A DNA stretch of 64,000 nt from Flavobacterium sp. KACC 22763 (GTDB lineage: Bacteria > Bacteroidota > Bacteroidia > Flavobacteriales > Flavobacteriaceae), in the NCBI RefSeq assembly GCF_028736155.1, contig NZ_CP117879.1, positions 1,798,001 through 1,862,000 on the forward strand, given 5' to 3'. Positions 32,915 to 42,640 of the stretch are shown here, in pieces (the stretch's first letter is position 1; every line of letters begins with the position of its first letter). Position numbers and translations under genes: made by a program. The notes below the pieces were generated by a model that saw only the letters and a program-made list of their open reading frames with translations, ran no database searches and was not told the origin of the DNA.

Positions 32915-32999
32915 GTTTAAAACTAAATTAATAAACCCTAATAAGATAATTTATAAAATTGACCTTATTTGCTTAGCATTAGTTTTTAGAAAAATAAAC

Positions 33000-34940
33000 T
33001 TAATATCCCGGATTTTGGTAAACTGCTTTTTCATCAGCAGACATCTCCATTCCATCGATTTGTCCTTGCGGAATTGGTCTTAGGTAATGGTGCGGATCAA
33101 TTGTTCTGGTTACTATTTCTGGTGTATGCTGTCCGTAGTTAGATCCTCCTATAGAATATTTCCCTGCAATTTCATTCCACTTCTGTGTTCTTACCAAGTC
33201 ATACCAGCGGTATCCTTCGCCAAAAAACTCACGTGAACGTTCAGCAAGAATGTAGTTAATATCAATTACGGCTGGAGTCGCATTGGTCATAGCAGCACTA
33301 TTATCCTGAATTTTAGCAGTATTGCCATTATTATCCCATTTCCATTTTCCTGCTCTGGCTCTTAGTACATTTACAAGCGATCTGGCACTCCAAGATCCCG
33401 TAGCTCCTTTAACAGCTGCTTCGGCTGCAACCAAATATAATTCAGAGAATTTTGCTACTGGAAACGGTCTTGTGCTTCCTGCATTAGGCTGTCCCAATCC
33501 TCCAGCATTATCTGTTCTGTATGGCCCAAGTTTCCAGAAACCTGGATATACGATTCTGCTAATGCCTTTTGGAGAAATCACATAATCTGCCCTTCCTGGC
33601 AATACTCCTGCACCTACTCCGCTTTCGCCTTGGCCAGAAGGATAAATGATTGCAGTTGATGGTTCATCATTCAGGAAACTTAAAACCGCATCGCCTGGTT
33701 TAATTGTCAGACCATTTGCATTGGCCAGCGTTGCCACGCCCGTAAGACCTGTTCCTTGAAGATTCCAATTCCCTCTGAATACTGTTGTGAAAGTTCCATC
33801 ATATCTTGAATCGTTCGTCTTATCTGCAAAAGTATTCGTAAAAACTTCAATAGGCGGAGCCATTCTAGTCCACGGACGCCCTAAAAATTGATTTGCTTCT
33901 CTTTGTACTGAAGAAACTGCCGCTGTTCCGTTTTTACTTCTTATAGCAGTATAGTTCCAAGTCACCATCCAACCTGAGAAGTTATCTGGAGCACCGCCGC
34001 TTCCGTACGTAAGGCTAGCTCCATTGTAATACTCGCTTTCCTGCGTATGATCTGCAAAAAGCATCACTTCTTTATTTCTGTCATTTGCGCCGGCATTAAC
34101 ATCATAATACGAATCAAGCAATCCATAAGACCCTGGATTATTAATACCTTCTACGGCCAAATCATAAGCTTTCTGAAAGTACCATTGCGCATTATGTCCA
34201 TCAGGATCAGTTCTCGGAGCATCTGGATAAGTAGGAATGCTATTTGGGTTTTCTAACCACCAAGCATAAGTAAGATATGCCTTTGCCAAAAATAACCGCG
34301 CTACAGTTTTAGTTACCGTACCAGTCAATCTAGGCGCATCTGGAAGGTCCTTAACCGCTGTAGCCAAATCTGGAAAAATGGCTTTTGTATATACTTCAGG
34401 AACTGTATTACGCTTAGAATATCTGGATGGTTTGCTGTTAAACTTTAATTCTCCAGCTCCTAAGTCTAACGGCACGCCCCCAAAAGTCTGCACTAAAAGG
34501 AAGTAATCAAACCCTCTAAAAAATTTTGATTCCGCAATTAAACTGCTGGCAACTCCAACGGCCGCACCATTTTCGATAATACCGCTAGCAGTATTGATAT
34601 CATAATAAGAGTTATTCCACAAAACATCCGAACGGCTTGAATTTGGGTTTATTACCCCAACACCTGACAAATCGTGATCTTTAAAATTTCCGTCTGCACT
34701 CTGCGCATAGGTCGCTTCATCTGTTCCTGTCTGGCATGCATTATAAAAATAAGCCTGTCCGTAAATCCAACGCAAATGTGCATAGTGGGAAGTTAAACCC
34801 TGTTTAACTCCCTGTTCGGTTTTAAAATAGCCTGGTTCGTAAAAATCATGAGGTTTTTCCTCTAATATATCGGAACAGCCTGCCAATGAAAGTAAAACTG
34901 TTGATCCTATAATTAAATTTTTAAAAATATATCGTTTCAT
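33000..34940 (-). CDS. SusD/RagB-family surface glycan-binding lipoprotein
   Basis: The protein has 646 residues with lipobox LLSLAGCSD. SusD features are seen in the N-terminal helical part (SSLIAESKFFRGFDYFLLVQTFGG) and the C-terminal signature YILAERSREFFGEGYRWYDL, ending AVYQNPGY. It binds xylan-type oligosaccharides at the surface and caps the SusC encoded 11 bp upstream. The pair heads the 14-gene enzyme operon, which ties it to complex arabinoxylan more firmly than the other SusD. It is followed by a hairpin that may favour accumulation of the susCD message. Confidence 0.94.
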   Translation of the reverse strand: MKRYIFKNLIIGSTVLLSLAGCSDILEEKPHDFYEPGYFKTEQGVKQGLTSHYAHLRWIYGQAYFYNACQTGTDEATYAQSADGNFKDHDLSGVGVINPNSSRSDVLWNNSYYDINTASGIIENGAAVGVASSLIAESKFFRGFDYFLLVQTFGGVPLDLGAGELKFNSKPSRYSKRNTVPEVYTKAIFPDLATAVKDLPDAPRLTGTVTKTVARLFLAKAYLTYAWWLENPNSIPTYPDAPRTDPDGHNAQWYFQKAYDLAVEGINNPGSYGLLDSYYDVNAGANDRNKEVMLFADHTQESEYYNGASLTYGSGGAPDNFSGWMVTWNYTAIRSKNGTAAVSSVQREANQFLGRPWTRMAPPIEVFTNTFADKTNDSRYDGTFTTVFRGNWNLQGTGLTGVATLANANGLTIKPGDAVLSFLNDEPSTAIIYPSGQGESGVGAGVLPGRADYVISPKGISRIVYPGFWKLGPYRTDNAGGLGQPNAGSTRPFPVAKFSELYLVAAEAAVKGATGSWSARSLVNVLRARAGKWKWDNNGNTAKIQDNSAAMTNATPAVIDINYILAERSREFFGEGYRWYDLVRTQKWNEIAGKYSIGGSNYGQHTPEIVTRTIDPHHYLRPIPQGQIDGMEMSADEKAVYQNPGY

Positions 34941-34951
34941 ATCTGTTCTGA

Positions 34952-37900
34952 TTAAAATGTTAAATTAAGTCCAAATAAATAATTTCTGGTTGCAGGAGTA
35001 TTAGTGCCTATAACAGAAAATCTTCTCTGGTAAGAGGCAACAGCCTGATTTTCGTCACCCAATGAATTCGTTTCGGGATCCATTCCAGATTTATCATGAT
35101 ATGGAGAAAATAAAACAAACGGATTCTGCACTGTGAAATAAAGTCTTAATTTATCGATGCCTAAATTTCTTGTAAAGTCCTGATCAAGAGTATAACCAAG
35201 AGTCATTGCTCTAATCTTCACATAAGAAGCATCAAAGTATCCCATAGTAGACATGTATTTAGGGTTATCACCACTTCTGATGCCTCTTGGGTTAGGGAAT
35301 TCTGCATCTCTGTTATCTGGAGTCCAGTAGTCAACATCAACGTTGCTTCTACGCCCGTTTAAAAGATTCATATAACTTGCTCCTCCATACAATGTGCTTA
35401 TTAATACACCTCCGCTTTTAAATGCTCCTACTGCATTAAAATCAAATCCTTTGTAAGTTACATTAGTATTGAAACCTCCCTGAAAGTCTGGATCTGTTTC
35501 TATAATCTGGCGATCGCTTGCATTAATGGCACGGGTTGGCGAACCATCTGGCTTATAATCTCCTGTATATTTGACTTTGATCGATCCCACAACTGTTCCC
35601 TGCTGATTAATTCCAGTTGGCCCTGGTTCATAAATTGACATGTACGGATCGCCTTCCTGCCAGATTCCAACCTTTTCATAATCAAAGATTGAATTAATAT
35701 TATATCCAACAAACCAGTTGTTGGCTTCGTCACGGCTAGCACCTGATGCTAAAGACACTAACTTATTTTCATTTTTGTAGAAGTTAACTCCCACAGACCA
35801 TGTCACTCCCTTAGGATTATCTAAAATAACTCCGTTCAATGAGATTTCATAACCTTTGTTTTGTGTTTCTCCTACATTAGCCACATAACTGCTTACACCA
35901 GATGTAGCTGGAAGTCCCACACGCTGCAATAGATTTTTTGTATCTGTTTTATAATATTCAACTGTACCAGATAAACGGTTATTAAAAAATCCGAAATCTA
36001 AACCATAATTCCATGTAGTTGAAAACTCCCATCCCAAATTAGGATTTGGAAGTTCAGTAACATATACTCCTGTTGAGTTATTGCTTCCAAAATTGTATGG
36101 TCTTGTGCTTAAAGCCCCCAGCGTTGCATAAGGAGATACTGCTTGATTTGAAGTTTCTCCATACCCCGCTCTCAATTTTAATAAATTAATGTATTTAATA
36201 TCTTTCATGAATGACTCATTTGAAAGAGTCCAACCAGCAGATACTGCAGGATAAGTTACCCATTTGTTACCTGGAGATAATCTTGATGAGCCGTCAGAAC
36301 GAACTGTTCCGGAAATAAAGTAACGGTTATCATACGAATACATTAGCCTAGCCATATAAGATGTCAATCCCCATTGCGTATAATCCTGATCTGCAGGGTT
36401 AATCACAGCTTCTTCTTCGCTTTGCCCTAAATTATAAAACTGGAATGCGTCAGAAGTAATTCCGTTTCGAGTCACTCTCGAACTTTGTCCTGTATATTGC
36501 TCATTTGAATACAATCCGACAAAATTTATGGTATGTTTCTGTGCAAACGTTTTATCATAAGTCAGTAAATTCTCCAACAGCCACTGCGTAGACCAGCCGT
36601 TTGTTATGGCCGCATTAGAAAGTGTTGCAGGGTTTACGTCAAAAACTCCCTGACCTTCATAATATCCAGCATTTGATGTGCGTAAATTTAAACCGGTATT
36701 CAATCTGTATTTTAAACCTTCAACTCCAGGAATTTTAATTTCCGCAAAAATGTTATTATAAGAACTGAAAGCTCTATTTAAATTCACATAAGCATCCCCT
36801 AAATTTTCAATAGATTCTCTAGTATAAACCCATTGGTCATCTGCTGCCATGCTAACTGTTCTTTTCAAAGAGCCATCTGCATTGTATGGATTAGCAAGCG
36901 GTGAAGTCTGCAGAATAGTTCCTGTTCCGATATTATCACCATTTGTAATGCTGTAGTTGCTATTGGTATTAAATCCAATGCGAATAGATCTATTAATCTG
37001 CTGGTCTAAACCTGCTCTAAGGCTAAAACGCTCATAGCTCTGGCCTGGAAGAACCGACTCTTCTTTGTAATATCCTAAACCTGCATTGTAAGCGCCTGTT
37101 TCAGTTCCGCCCGAAACGCTAACATCATGGCTGATCATTTCTCCAGAACCGTACAATGAATCCTGCCAATCTGTATTTACATTTCTTTTCTCGTCAACAC
37201 CATCTGCATATAAACCTGTATAATCACGAAGAGCTGCAAATTTAGCAGCATCCATCATCGGATATTTTGAGAAAACCTGTTTAATCCCGCTAAAACCATT
37301 ATATGTAAATGTAGCTTTCTGATTTTTCTTTCCTTTTAAAGTAGTCACTAAAATTACGCCATTGGCACCACGAGAACCATAAATAGCTGTAGCCGAAGCA
37401 TCTTTCAGGATATCTACAGACTTAATATCTGCAGGATTAATATCTCCTATCGAACCCGCAAACGGAACTCCGTCTAGTACTACCAAAGGATCATTACTTC
37501 CTGTAAGAGATCTTGTACCACGAATCCTTATCTGCATAGCGGCACCAGGTTTAGAAGAAGTTTGCGTCATCTCAACCCCTGGAAGCCTTCCTTGTAAGGC
37601 TTGGGTAATATTGGCGGCAGGCACTTCATTTAATTCTTTTCCTCCCAATGAAGCAACCGATCCTGTAACAGCCTCCTTAATTTGAGTGCCATATCCTATT
37701 ACGACAACTTCTTTTAAATTATTGGAATCTTCCTCCAAAAGCACATTAATCTTTGCTTTTCCATTCACGCTAATCTCTTGGCTTTTAAAACCTATAAAGC
37801 TAAAGACAAGAACACCATTTGAAGGAACACTTATAACATAGTTGCCATCGAAACCTGTACTTACTCCGTTTTTTGCTCCTTTTAGATTGACATTCACACC

Positions 37901-38041
37901 AGGAATTGGACCATTCGCATCCGACACTGTTCCTGTAACTGTTGTTTGCGCCTTAATTTGCATTGAGACCAAAAACAATAGGATCAAAAAACCGAAGCTT
38001 TTTATATGCTTTGATTTACTTGTAATAAAAAAATTATTCAT
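34952..38041 (-). CDS. SusC/RagA-like TonB-dependent receptor
   Basis: This is a 1029-residue classical SusC. It has a signal (LLFLVSMQIKAQ), a carboxypeptidase-like domain (VTGTVSDANGPIPGVNVNL), the linker EVVVIGYGTQIKEAVTGSV, a plug (RGTRSLTGSNDPLVVLDGVPF, DASATAIYGSRGANGVILVTT) and a barrel ending RNYLFGLNLTF. It imports oligosaccharides with the SusD at 33000-34940. The leader is ~95 nt after a TATATTTG promoter whose -33 region is covered by an operator. As first gene of the ~29 kb operon its promoter sets expression of the whole enzyme set. A stretch near TSDAFQFYNLGQSEEEAV is variable loop sequence and gives no ligand information. Confidence 0.95.
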   Translation of the reverse strand: MNNFFITSKSKHIKSFGFLILLFLVSMQIKAQTTVTGTVSDANGPIPGVNVNLKGAKNGVSTGFDGNYVISVPSNGVLVFSFIGFKSQEISVNGKAKINVLLEEDSNNLKEVVVIGYGTQIKEAVTGSVASLGGKELNEVPAANITQALQGRLPGVEMTQTSSKPGAAMQIRIRGTRSLTGSNDPLVVLDGVPFAGSIGDINPADIKSVDILKDASATAIYGSRGANGVILVTTLKGKKNQKATFTYNGFSGIKQVFSKYPMMDAAKFAALRDYTGLYADGVDEKRNVNTDWQDSLYGSGEMISHDVSVSGGTETGAYNAGLGYYKEESVLPGQSYERFSLRAGLDQQINRSIRIGFNTNSNYSITNGDNIGTGTILQTSPLANPYNADGSLKRTVSMAADDQWVYTRESIENLGDAYVNLNRAFSSYNNIFAEIKIPGVEGLKYRLNTGLNLRTSNAGYYEGQGVFDVNPATLSNAAITNGWSTQWLLENLLTYDKTFAQKHTINFVGLYSNEQYTGQSSRVTRNGITSDAFQFYNLGQSEEEAVINPADQDYTQWGLTSYMARLMYSYDNRYFISGTVRSDGSSRLSPGNKWVTYPAVSAGWTLSNESFMKDIKYINLLKLRAGYGETSNQAVSPYATLGALSTRPYNFGSNNSTGVYVTELPNPNLGWEFSTTWNYGLDFGFFNNRLSGTVEYYKTDTKNLLQRVGLPATSGVSSYVANVGETQNKGYEISLNGVILDNPKGVTWSVGVNFYKNENKLVSLASGASRDEANNWFVGYNINSIFDYEKVGIWQEGDPYMSIYEPGPTGINQQGTVVGSIKVKYTGDYKPDGSPTRAINASDRQIIETDPDFQGGFNTNVTYKGFDFNAVGAFKSGGVLISTLYGGASYMNLLNGRRSNVDVDYWTPDNRDAEFPNPRGIRSGDNPKYMSTMGYFDASYVKIRAMTLGYTLDQDFTRNLGIDKLRLYFTVQNPFVLFSPYHDKSGMDPETNSLGDENQAVASYQRRFSVIGTNTPATRNYLFGLNLTF

Positions 38042-38140
38042 AAAAACTGATTTAATTATTAAAATTGGTTTTTGTTGGTTAGTTCTTCAAAATACTTTAA
38101 CAGTTAAAATAGACCATCAACTTTATAAGTGTATTTATTA

Positions 38141-38177
38141 CAAATATAAAAAAATACCTGTAAAACACAATCGGTTG
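38141..38177 (-). promoter_or_regulatory. Promoter of the large susC operon, with operator overlapping the -33 region
   Basis: On the minus strand CAACCGATTG (38177-38168) is followed by exactly 19 bp and TATATTTG (38148-38141), a full match to TAnnTTTG. The TTG at the operator end fits the -33 element. Apart from the operator, the 19-bp spacer differs in sequence from that at 8372-8390, so the shared spacing is not merely a recent copy. Confidence 0.78.
38168..38177. promoter_or_regulatory. LacI-type operator CAATCGGTTG
   Basis: The reverse complement of CAACCGATTG, placed over the -33 element of the large xylan operon. Bound repressor would block RNA polymerase directly. Confidence 0.8.
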
Positions 38178-38515
38178 CGTTAATTTTCTTTATCATTTTA
38201 AAAAAAATACCTTGCCAAAAAAACAGATTCCTTGTTTATTCTAATAAAATATTAAATAATTATCAATAGCAGGGTTTAATACAACGAAAACGTTAGAGAT
38301 AATAAATCGTTTACTTCAAAACCTTAAAAAAAATATAAAAAGTTAAAATTTAATATTTTTTGAAAAAACACTAAAACGCTGCAGTAAAACCATAAAAAGA
38401 TTTTTCAAACAGAATCATCTCAATTCCTTATAAAATAAGAGTTTTCCAACATTACAAACTATAAATCAACAAGTTGAGTGTAAAACAATATATTTCATGC
38501 AAAACTAAAAACAAA

Positions 38516-38525
38516 CAATCGGTTG
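38516..38525. promoter_or_regulatory. LacI-type operator CAATCGGTTG (distal site)
   Basis: This exact copy lies 348 bp upstream of the proximal site and 13 bp below the terminator T-tract of tal. A TAGTTTTG element 8 bp downstream on the minus strand could be a second, distal promoter of the operon. Confidence 0.72.
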
Positions 38526-38537
38526 CTTATATTCCAT

Positions 38538-38574
38538 AAAAAAACTCCCTTCTAAATAGCTAGAAGAGAGTTTT
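38538..38574 (-). terminator. Intrinsic terminator after tal
   Basis: A 14-bp stem with one mismatch (38541-38554 with 38561-38574) has a 6-nt loop. In the minus-strand transcript it runs into seven T. It ends the xylB-xylA-tal transcript 28 bp after the tal stop. Confidence 0.85.
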
Positions 38575-38601
38575 AAAACTATAAACATGGAAATAAAAAT
38601 A

Positions 38602-39258
38602 CTAAAGATTCATCTTCTTCGCATCTTCTGCAAATTGTTTTAAGCCAATATCTGTTAAAGGATGTTTCAGCAGACCTTTAATTGCAGAAAGCGGCCCCGT
38701 CATGACATCAGATCCAACTTTGGCACAATTTACAATATGCATCGTATGTCTTACAGAAGCTGAAAGGATTTGAGTTTGATAATCATAATTATCGTAAATT
38801 TCTCTGATTTCAGAAATTAAGTGCATTCCGTCTGTCGAAACATCATCTAATCTTCCTAAAAATGGAGAAACATAAGCTGCTCCAGCTTTAGCGGCAAGCA
38901 AAGCCTGACCAGCAGAAAAAACGAGAGTTACATTGGTGCGAATTCCTTTTGAAGAAAAGTATCTGCAAGCTTTTACACCATCGCCAATCATAGGCAGTTT
39001 CACTACAATTTGGGGATGCAGTCCAGCAAGTTCTTCACCTTCTCTAATCATTCCGTCAAAATCTGTTGAGATTACCTCTGCCGAAACATCACCGTCAACG
39101 ATATTGCAAATATCTAAATAGTGCTTTAGGATATTCTGTTTTCCTGTAATGCCTTCTTTTGCCATTAAAGACGGATTGGTGGTTACACCGTCTAAAACAC
39201 CTAAAGCCTGCGCTTCTTCGATGTCTTGAAGGTTGGCAGTGTCAATAAAAAATTTCAT
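38602..39258 (-). CDS. tal: Transaldolase, short (FSA/TalC-like) subfamily
   Basis: This 218-residue protein is of the length of the short transaldolase/fructose-6-phosphate aldolase branch, well below the ~320 of classical TalB. The start [16 protein letters not shown], the [12 protein letters not shown] motif, the Schiff-base Lys in [11 protein letters not shown] and the phosphate-binding end [15 protein letters not shown] are all present. It is cytoplasmic and exchanges three-carbon units between sedoheptulose-7-phosphate and glyceraldehyde-3-phosphate, the exit step for xylulose-5-phosphate. It lies 401 bp downstream of xylA, far for an operon partner. No clear TAnnTTTG element was found in that gap, so read-through is possible. 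The strong terminator follows it. Confidence 0.92.
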   Translation of the reverse strand: MKFFIDTANLQDIEEAQALGVLDGVTTNPSLMAKEGITGKQNILKHYLDICNIVDGDVSAEVISTDFDGMIREGEELAGLHPQIVVKLPMIGDGVKACRYFSSKGIRTNVTLVFSAGQALLAAKAGAAYVSPFLGRLDDVSTDGMHLISEIREIYDNYDYQTQILSASVRHTMHIVNCAKVGSDVMTGPLSAIKGLLKHPLTDIGLKQFAEDAKKMNL

Positions 39259-39659
39259 AAGTTTTTTGGTTTGTGATTAATTCGAGAAACGCGCTGCAGC
39301 ACATCTAAATTTTAGTGAGTTAAAAATGTGCATTTCGATTGATTTTGCTCTTCAAAAAACCTTCAATAAAAAACACTCCCTATTATTTTATCAAACTGAC
39401 CTTTTATTCGTTTCGATTTTCAAAAAATAGCAACTAAACCTTTAATCTATTTTTTTCAAATCTCGATTCAAAAAAGCCATAATCTTAATGCACATTTTCG
39501 AAGTTTTCATCTAAAAGAATCCTTTTTTTTTTAATATTAACGTTTTATAACTATCATATTTAAAAATTTAGATTCTCTTAATTTATTTCTCACTAAGTTT
39601 TTTTTTAAGAAGCCTAACAGGTTTTAAAACCTGTTAGGTTTGCTATAGAAGTTTACCAA
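39259..39659. other. 401-bp gap between tal and xylA with nested inverted repeats
   Basis: No gene is seen. Two separated inverted repeats are nested here: ATCTAAATTTT (39303-39313) with its complement at 39563-39573, and AAAATGTGCAT (39323-39333) with its complement at 39488-39498. The palindrome at 39610-39641 lies next to the xylA stop. The role is unknown; it could be a folded spacer or the remains of a small mobile element. Confidence 0.5.
39610..39641. repeat. Perfect palindrome with arm CCTAACAGGTTTT
   Basis: The arms CCTAACAGGTTTT (39613-39625) and its complement (39626-39638) form a perfect 26-bp palindrome, extended by weak pairs on each side. It lies 22 bp after the xylA stop. No T-run follows on the minus strand, so it is not a standard terminator. 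It resembles short dispersed palindromes common between genes of Flavobacterium (recalled, not checked). Confidence 0.7.
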
Positions 39660-40985
39660 TTAAATATACTGGTTGATGATATTTTCAAACAATTCTTGTT
39701 TGCCGCTTTGAAGATTTAATTCTCCATTTTCGTGAGCGATTGCATAAAGATCTTTAAGGTTTAATTTTCCTTCAGCAAAATCTTTACCTTTTCCAGAATC
39801 GAATGAGCTATATCTTTCTTTTCTTAATTTCTCGTAAGGAGAAGAAGTAATGATTTTATCTGCAGTCAATAATGCTCTTGCAAAAGTATCAGCACCGCCA
39901 ATGTGCGCCAAGAAAACATCTTCTAAGTCGGTAGAGTTTCTTCTGATTTTAGCATCAAAGTTAACTCCTCCGCCTTGCAATCCGCCAGCTTTTAAGAATA
40001 CCAGCATGGCTTCAGTCGTTTCCTGAATGTTGTTTGGGAATTGGTCTGTATCCCATCCGTTTTGATAATCGCCTCTGTTGGCATCAATGCTTCCTAACAT
40101 TCCCGCTTTTGCAGCCACTTCCAATTCGTGCTGGAAAGTGTGCTGTGCCAATGTAGCGTGGTTTACCTCGATATTGATTTTAAAGTCTTTATCTAAACCA
40201 TAATTTTTCAAGAATCCGATTGCTGTAGCGGAGTCAAAATCGTATTGGTGTTTTGATGGCTCCATTGGTTTTGGCTCGATGAAGAAAGTTCCTTTAAAAC
40301 CTTGAGATCTTGCATAGTCTCTAGACATTGCTAAGAATTGCGCCATATGGTCTAATTCTCTTCCCATATCTGTATTTAATAGAGACATATAACCTTCTCT
40401 ACCTCCCCAGAATACGTAGTTTTCTCCGCCTAAAGCGATTGTTGCATCAAGTGCTAATTTTACTTGACCTCCAGCTCTTGCCACAACATTAAAATCAGGA
40501 TTTGTAGCCGCTCCGTTCATGAATCTTGGGTTTGAGAAACAGTTTGAAGTTCCCCAAAGCAATTTGATTCCAGACTCTGCTTTTTTCTGTTTTAAGTAAT
40601 CTGTAATAAAAGCCAAACGTTTTTCTGATTCTGCGAAAGTTGCTCCTTCAGCAATCAAATCGTAATCGTGGAAACAGAAATAATCGAATCCCATTTTGCT
40701 GATAAATTCAAAAGCTGCATCTGCTTTATCTTTCGCTGCCTGATAAGGATCTGGTGAAGCATCCCAAGCAAACTGCTGCGTTCCTGGGCCGAATGGATCG
40801 CTGCCCTGTCCGCAGAAAGTATGCCAGTAAGCGATAGCAAATTTAAAGTGCTCACGCATTGTTTTTCCAGCTACAACTTGGTCTGGATTGTAATATTTAA
40901 ATGCCAATGGATTATCAGACTCTTTTCCTTCAAATTTTATTTGGCCAATACCTTTATAGTATTCTTTATCTCCTAAAACTATCAT
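39660..40985 (-). CDS. xylA: Xylose isomerase
   Basis: The protein has 441 residues, the usual length of class II XylA. Signature segments are clear: the catalytic His region ([35 protein letters not shown]), metal-binding [15 protein letters not shown], and [14 protein letters not shown] with the two metal-binding Asp residues nearby. It converts D-xylose to D-xylulose in the cytoplasm. It starts 9 bp after xylB and is co-transcribed with it. With XylB and Tal it completes xylose entry into the pentose phosphate pathway. No unusual feature was noted. Confidence 0.97.
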   Translation of the reverse strand: MIVLGDKEYYKGIGQIKFEGKESDNPLAFKYYNPDQVVAGKTMREHFKFAIAYWHTFCGQGSDPFGPGTQQFAWDASPDPYQAAKDKADAAFEFISKMGFDYFCFHDYDLIAEGATFAESEKRLAFITDYLKQKKAESGIKLLWGTSNCFSNPRFMNGAATNPDFNVVARAGGQVKLALDATIALGGENYVFWGGREGYMSLLNTDMGRELDHMAQFLAMSRDYARSQGFKGTFFIEPKPMEPSKHQYDFDSATAIGFLKNYGLDKDFKINIEVNHATLAQHTFQHELEVAAKAGMLGSIDANRGDYQNGWDTDQFPNNIQETTEAMLVFLKAGGLQGGGVNFDAKIRRNSTDLEDVFLAHIGGADTFARALLTADKIITSSPYEKLRKERYSSFDSGKGKDFAEGKLNLKDLYAIAHENGELNLQSGKQELFENIINQYI

Positions 40986-40994
40986 TTGATTCTT

Positions 40995-42476
40995 TTATTT
41001 AGTTGTTAATATTAATTCTAATTCTTGTTTCCATTTCTTATAAGCGGCTTCGTAAGGTTCTTTGTTATGAAGCGGTAAAAACGTCATTACATGGTCGTTG
41101 TCGCTTACATTTGCTCCAAACTTGCTGTAATCGCCATCTTTTAAGCCAACCGCTCTTGCCGCGCCAACCGCTCCTGTTGTGTTGTAGATCTCGATTTCAT
41201 GGCCGATTAAAGTTGCTACAGTATTGGAGAAAATCTCAGAACGGAAAAGGTTATCATTTCCGGCTCTAATTACATTAATCGTTGCGTTATCATCTTTCAA
41301 ACATTCCATTCCGTACACAAACGAAAACGCAATTCCTTCAAGAGAAGCTCTGAATAAATGCGCGCTGTTATGAATATTCAGGTTGAGGTTTAAGAAATGC
41401 GTACCAATAGTTTTATTGTTGAACATACGCTCTGCGCCATTTCCAAACGGAATCACAACTACTCCTTCTGATCCAATTTCAATATTTGAAGCCTTTTCAT
41501 TCATTGCCTCATAACTTTCGTTCCCCATATTATTGCGAAGCCATCTGTACTGAATTCCAGCTCCGTTAATATTCAAAAGTTTACCCACTCGTGGCGTTTC
41601 CAGTTCGTAGTTTACATGGACGAAATTGTTTACTCTAGTGCTTTTTCCAGAAGACATTTCGCTTACTGCATAAAACACTCCCGAAGTTCCACCCGTAGCC
41701 GCCACTTCTCCTGGATTCAATACATTTAATGAAAGAGCATTATTAGGCTGATCTCCTGCTCTATACACAATAGGAATTCCCGCAGGAAGACCAGACTCTG
41801 CTGAAGCCTTTTCAGTAACAACTCCCTGATTTGTAAAATTCTCTACAATTTTTGGAGTCATAGACTGGTCGATTCCGTAGTAATCCAAAAGCCAATCGGC
41901 TACTTTATTTTCTTTATAATCCCAAAGCATTCCTTCAGACAAACCATTTTTGGTCGTTGTTACTTCACCTGTCAATTTCAAAGCGATGTAATCTCCGGGA
42001 AGCATGTATTTAGCAATTTTATGGTAAAGCTGAGGTTCGTTTTCTTTAACCCACTTTAGTTTTGAAGCCGTAAAATTCCCTGGCGAATTCAATAAATGCG
42101 ACATACATTTTTCTTCTCCAATTTCGGCGAAAGCCTTATTTCCAATTTCAACGGCACGGCTATCACACCAAATAATTGAATTTCGTAAAGGAGCGCCTTC
42201 TTTGTCCACAATCACTAATCCATGCATTTGGTACGAAATACCAATTCCCTGAATTTTAGAAGCATCAATATTCGCTTCTTTAATGGCTCTTTTTGTTGCC
42301 GTACAAATGTGCTTCCACCAGATTTCAGGATCTTGTTCCGCCCAGTCGGGGTGAATAGAAAGGATTTCCATTTCATTTTGAGGCTCATTCAGAACAATGA
42401 TTTTTTTGCCTGTTTCTGCTTCTACCAAAGCTGCCTTGACAGAAGAACTTCCAATATCATAACCGATATAATACAT
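40995..42476 (-). CDS. xylB: Xylulokinase (FGGY family)
   Basis: The protein has 493 residues with both FGGY domains: the ATP/phosphate loop YYIGYDIGSSSVKAALVE, GISYQMHGLVIVD, the xylulose-binding NSIIWCDSRAVE, and the C-terminal VIRAGNDNLFRSEIFSNTVAT. It phosphorylates D-xylulose to xylulose-5-phosphate. It is first in the xylB-xylA transcript. Its ATG follows, after one base, the stop codon of a truncated LacI C-terminus (42478-42591), so the gene probably once sat directly behind a regulator gene. One operator (42598-42607) lies ~120 bp upstream. Confidence 0.96.
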   Translation of the reverse strand: MYYIGYDIGSSSVKAALVEAETGKKIIVLNEPQNEMEILSIHPDWAEQDPEIWWKHICTATKRAIKEANIDASKIQGIGISYQMHGLVIVDKEGAPLRNSIIWCDSRAVEIGNKAFAEIGEEKCMSHLLNSPGNFTASKLKWVKENEPQLYHKIAKYMLPGDYIALKLTGEVTTTKNGLSEGMLWDYKENKVADWLLDYYGIDQSMTPKIVENFTNQGVVTEKASAESGLPAGIPIVYRAGDQPNNALSLNVLNPGEVAATGGTSGVFYAVSEMSSGKSTRVNNFVHVNYELETPRVGKLLNINGAGIQYRWLRNNMGNESYEAMNEKASNIEIGSEGVVVIPFGNGAERMFNNKTIGTHFLNLNLNIHNSAHLFRASLEGIAFSFVYGMECLKDDNATINVIRAGNDNLFRSEIFSNTVATLIGHEIEIYNTTGAVGAARAVGLKDGDYSKFGANVSDNDHVMTFLPLHNKEPYEAAYKKWKQELELILTTK

Positions 42477-42477
42477 A

Positions 42478-42591
42478 CTATAATGATTCTCTTATTATTA
42501 ATTTTGTCGGCACATAACACCTTGTTTCTTCATCATGTGCAATAAATGCCGCTGCTTTGGTTCCCATTTCTTTAAAATCAGTCGAAATATA
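42478..42591 (-). pseudogene. Remnant of a LacI-family regulator (last ~37 codons)
   Basis: Reading the minus strand from 42591 gives a 37-codon frame ending in TAG at 42478-42480. It contains TDFKEMGTKAAAFIA and then YVPTKLIIRESL. That matches the C-terminal end of LacI/GalR regulators, which typically finish with VPTKLIIRES-like sequence. There is no start codon, no DNA-binding domain and no core. Upstream codons lose resemblance exactly where the operator begins. It is not a copy of the intact LacI at 53893-54921, which ends LNTEVLARESTQK. The remnant ends one base before the xylB ATG, suggesting that an ancestral lacI-xylB pair lost the regulator by deletion. Confidence 0.72.
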
Positions 42592-42597
42592 ACAACA

Positions 42598-42607
42598 CAA
42601 CCGATTG
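42598..42607. promoter_or_regulatory. LacI-type operator CAACCGATTG upstream of xylB
   Basis: An exact copy of the motif, 122 bp upstream of the xylB start and directly abutting the LacI remnant. Unlike the susC sites there is no TAnnTTTG 19 bp downstream, so the promoter it controls is not resolved. Confidence 0.75.
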
Positions 42608-42640
42608 TAATTTTCGCGAAATTTTTTTACGCAAAAAGCC

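Larger units (their letters stand above)
38042..38601 (-). promoter_or_regulatory. 560-bp regulatory region between tal and the large susC operon
   Basis: No gene is seen here. From the minus strand it contains the tal terminator (38538-38574), an operator at 38516-38525 with a TAGTTTTG element 8 bp downstream (38507-38500), an AT-rich stretch, the operator at 38168-38177 and the TATATTTG promoter (38148-38141). The two operators lie 348 bp apart. Confidence 0.7.

Noticed and set aside
39610..39641. Palindrome after xylA as an intrinsic terminator
   Set aside because: No T-run follows on the minus strand; it is listed as a repeat instead.
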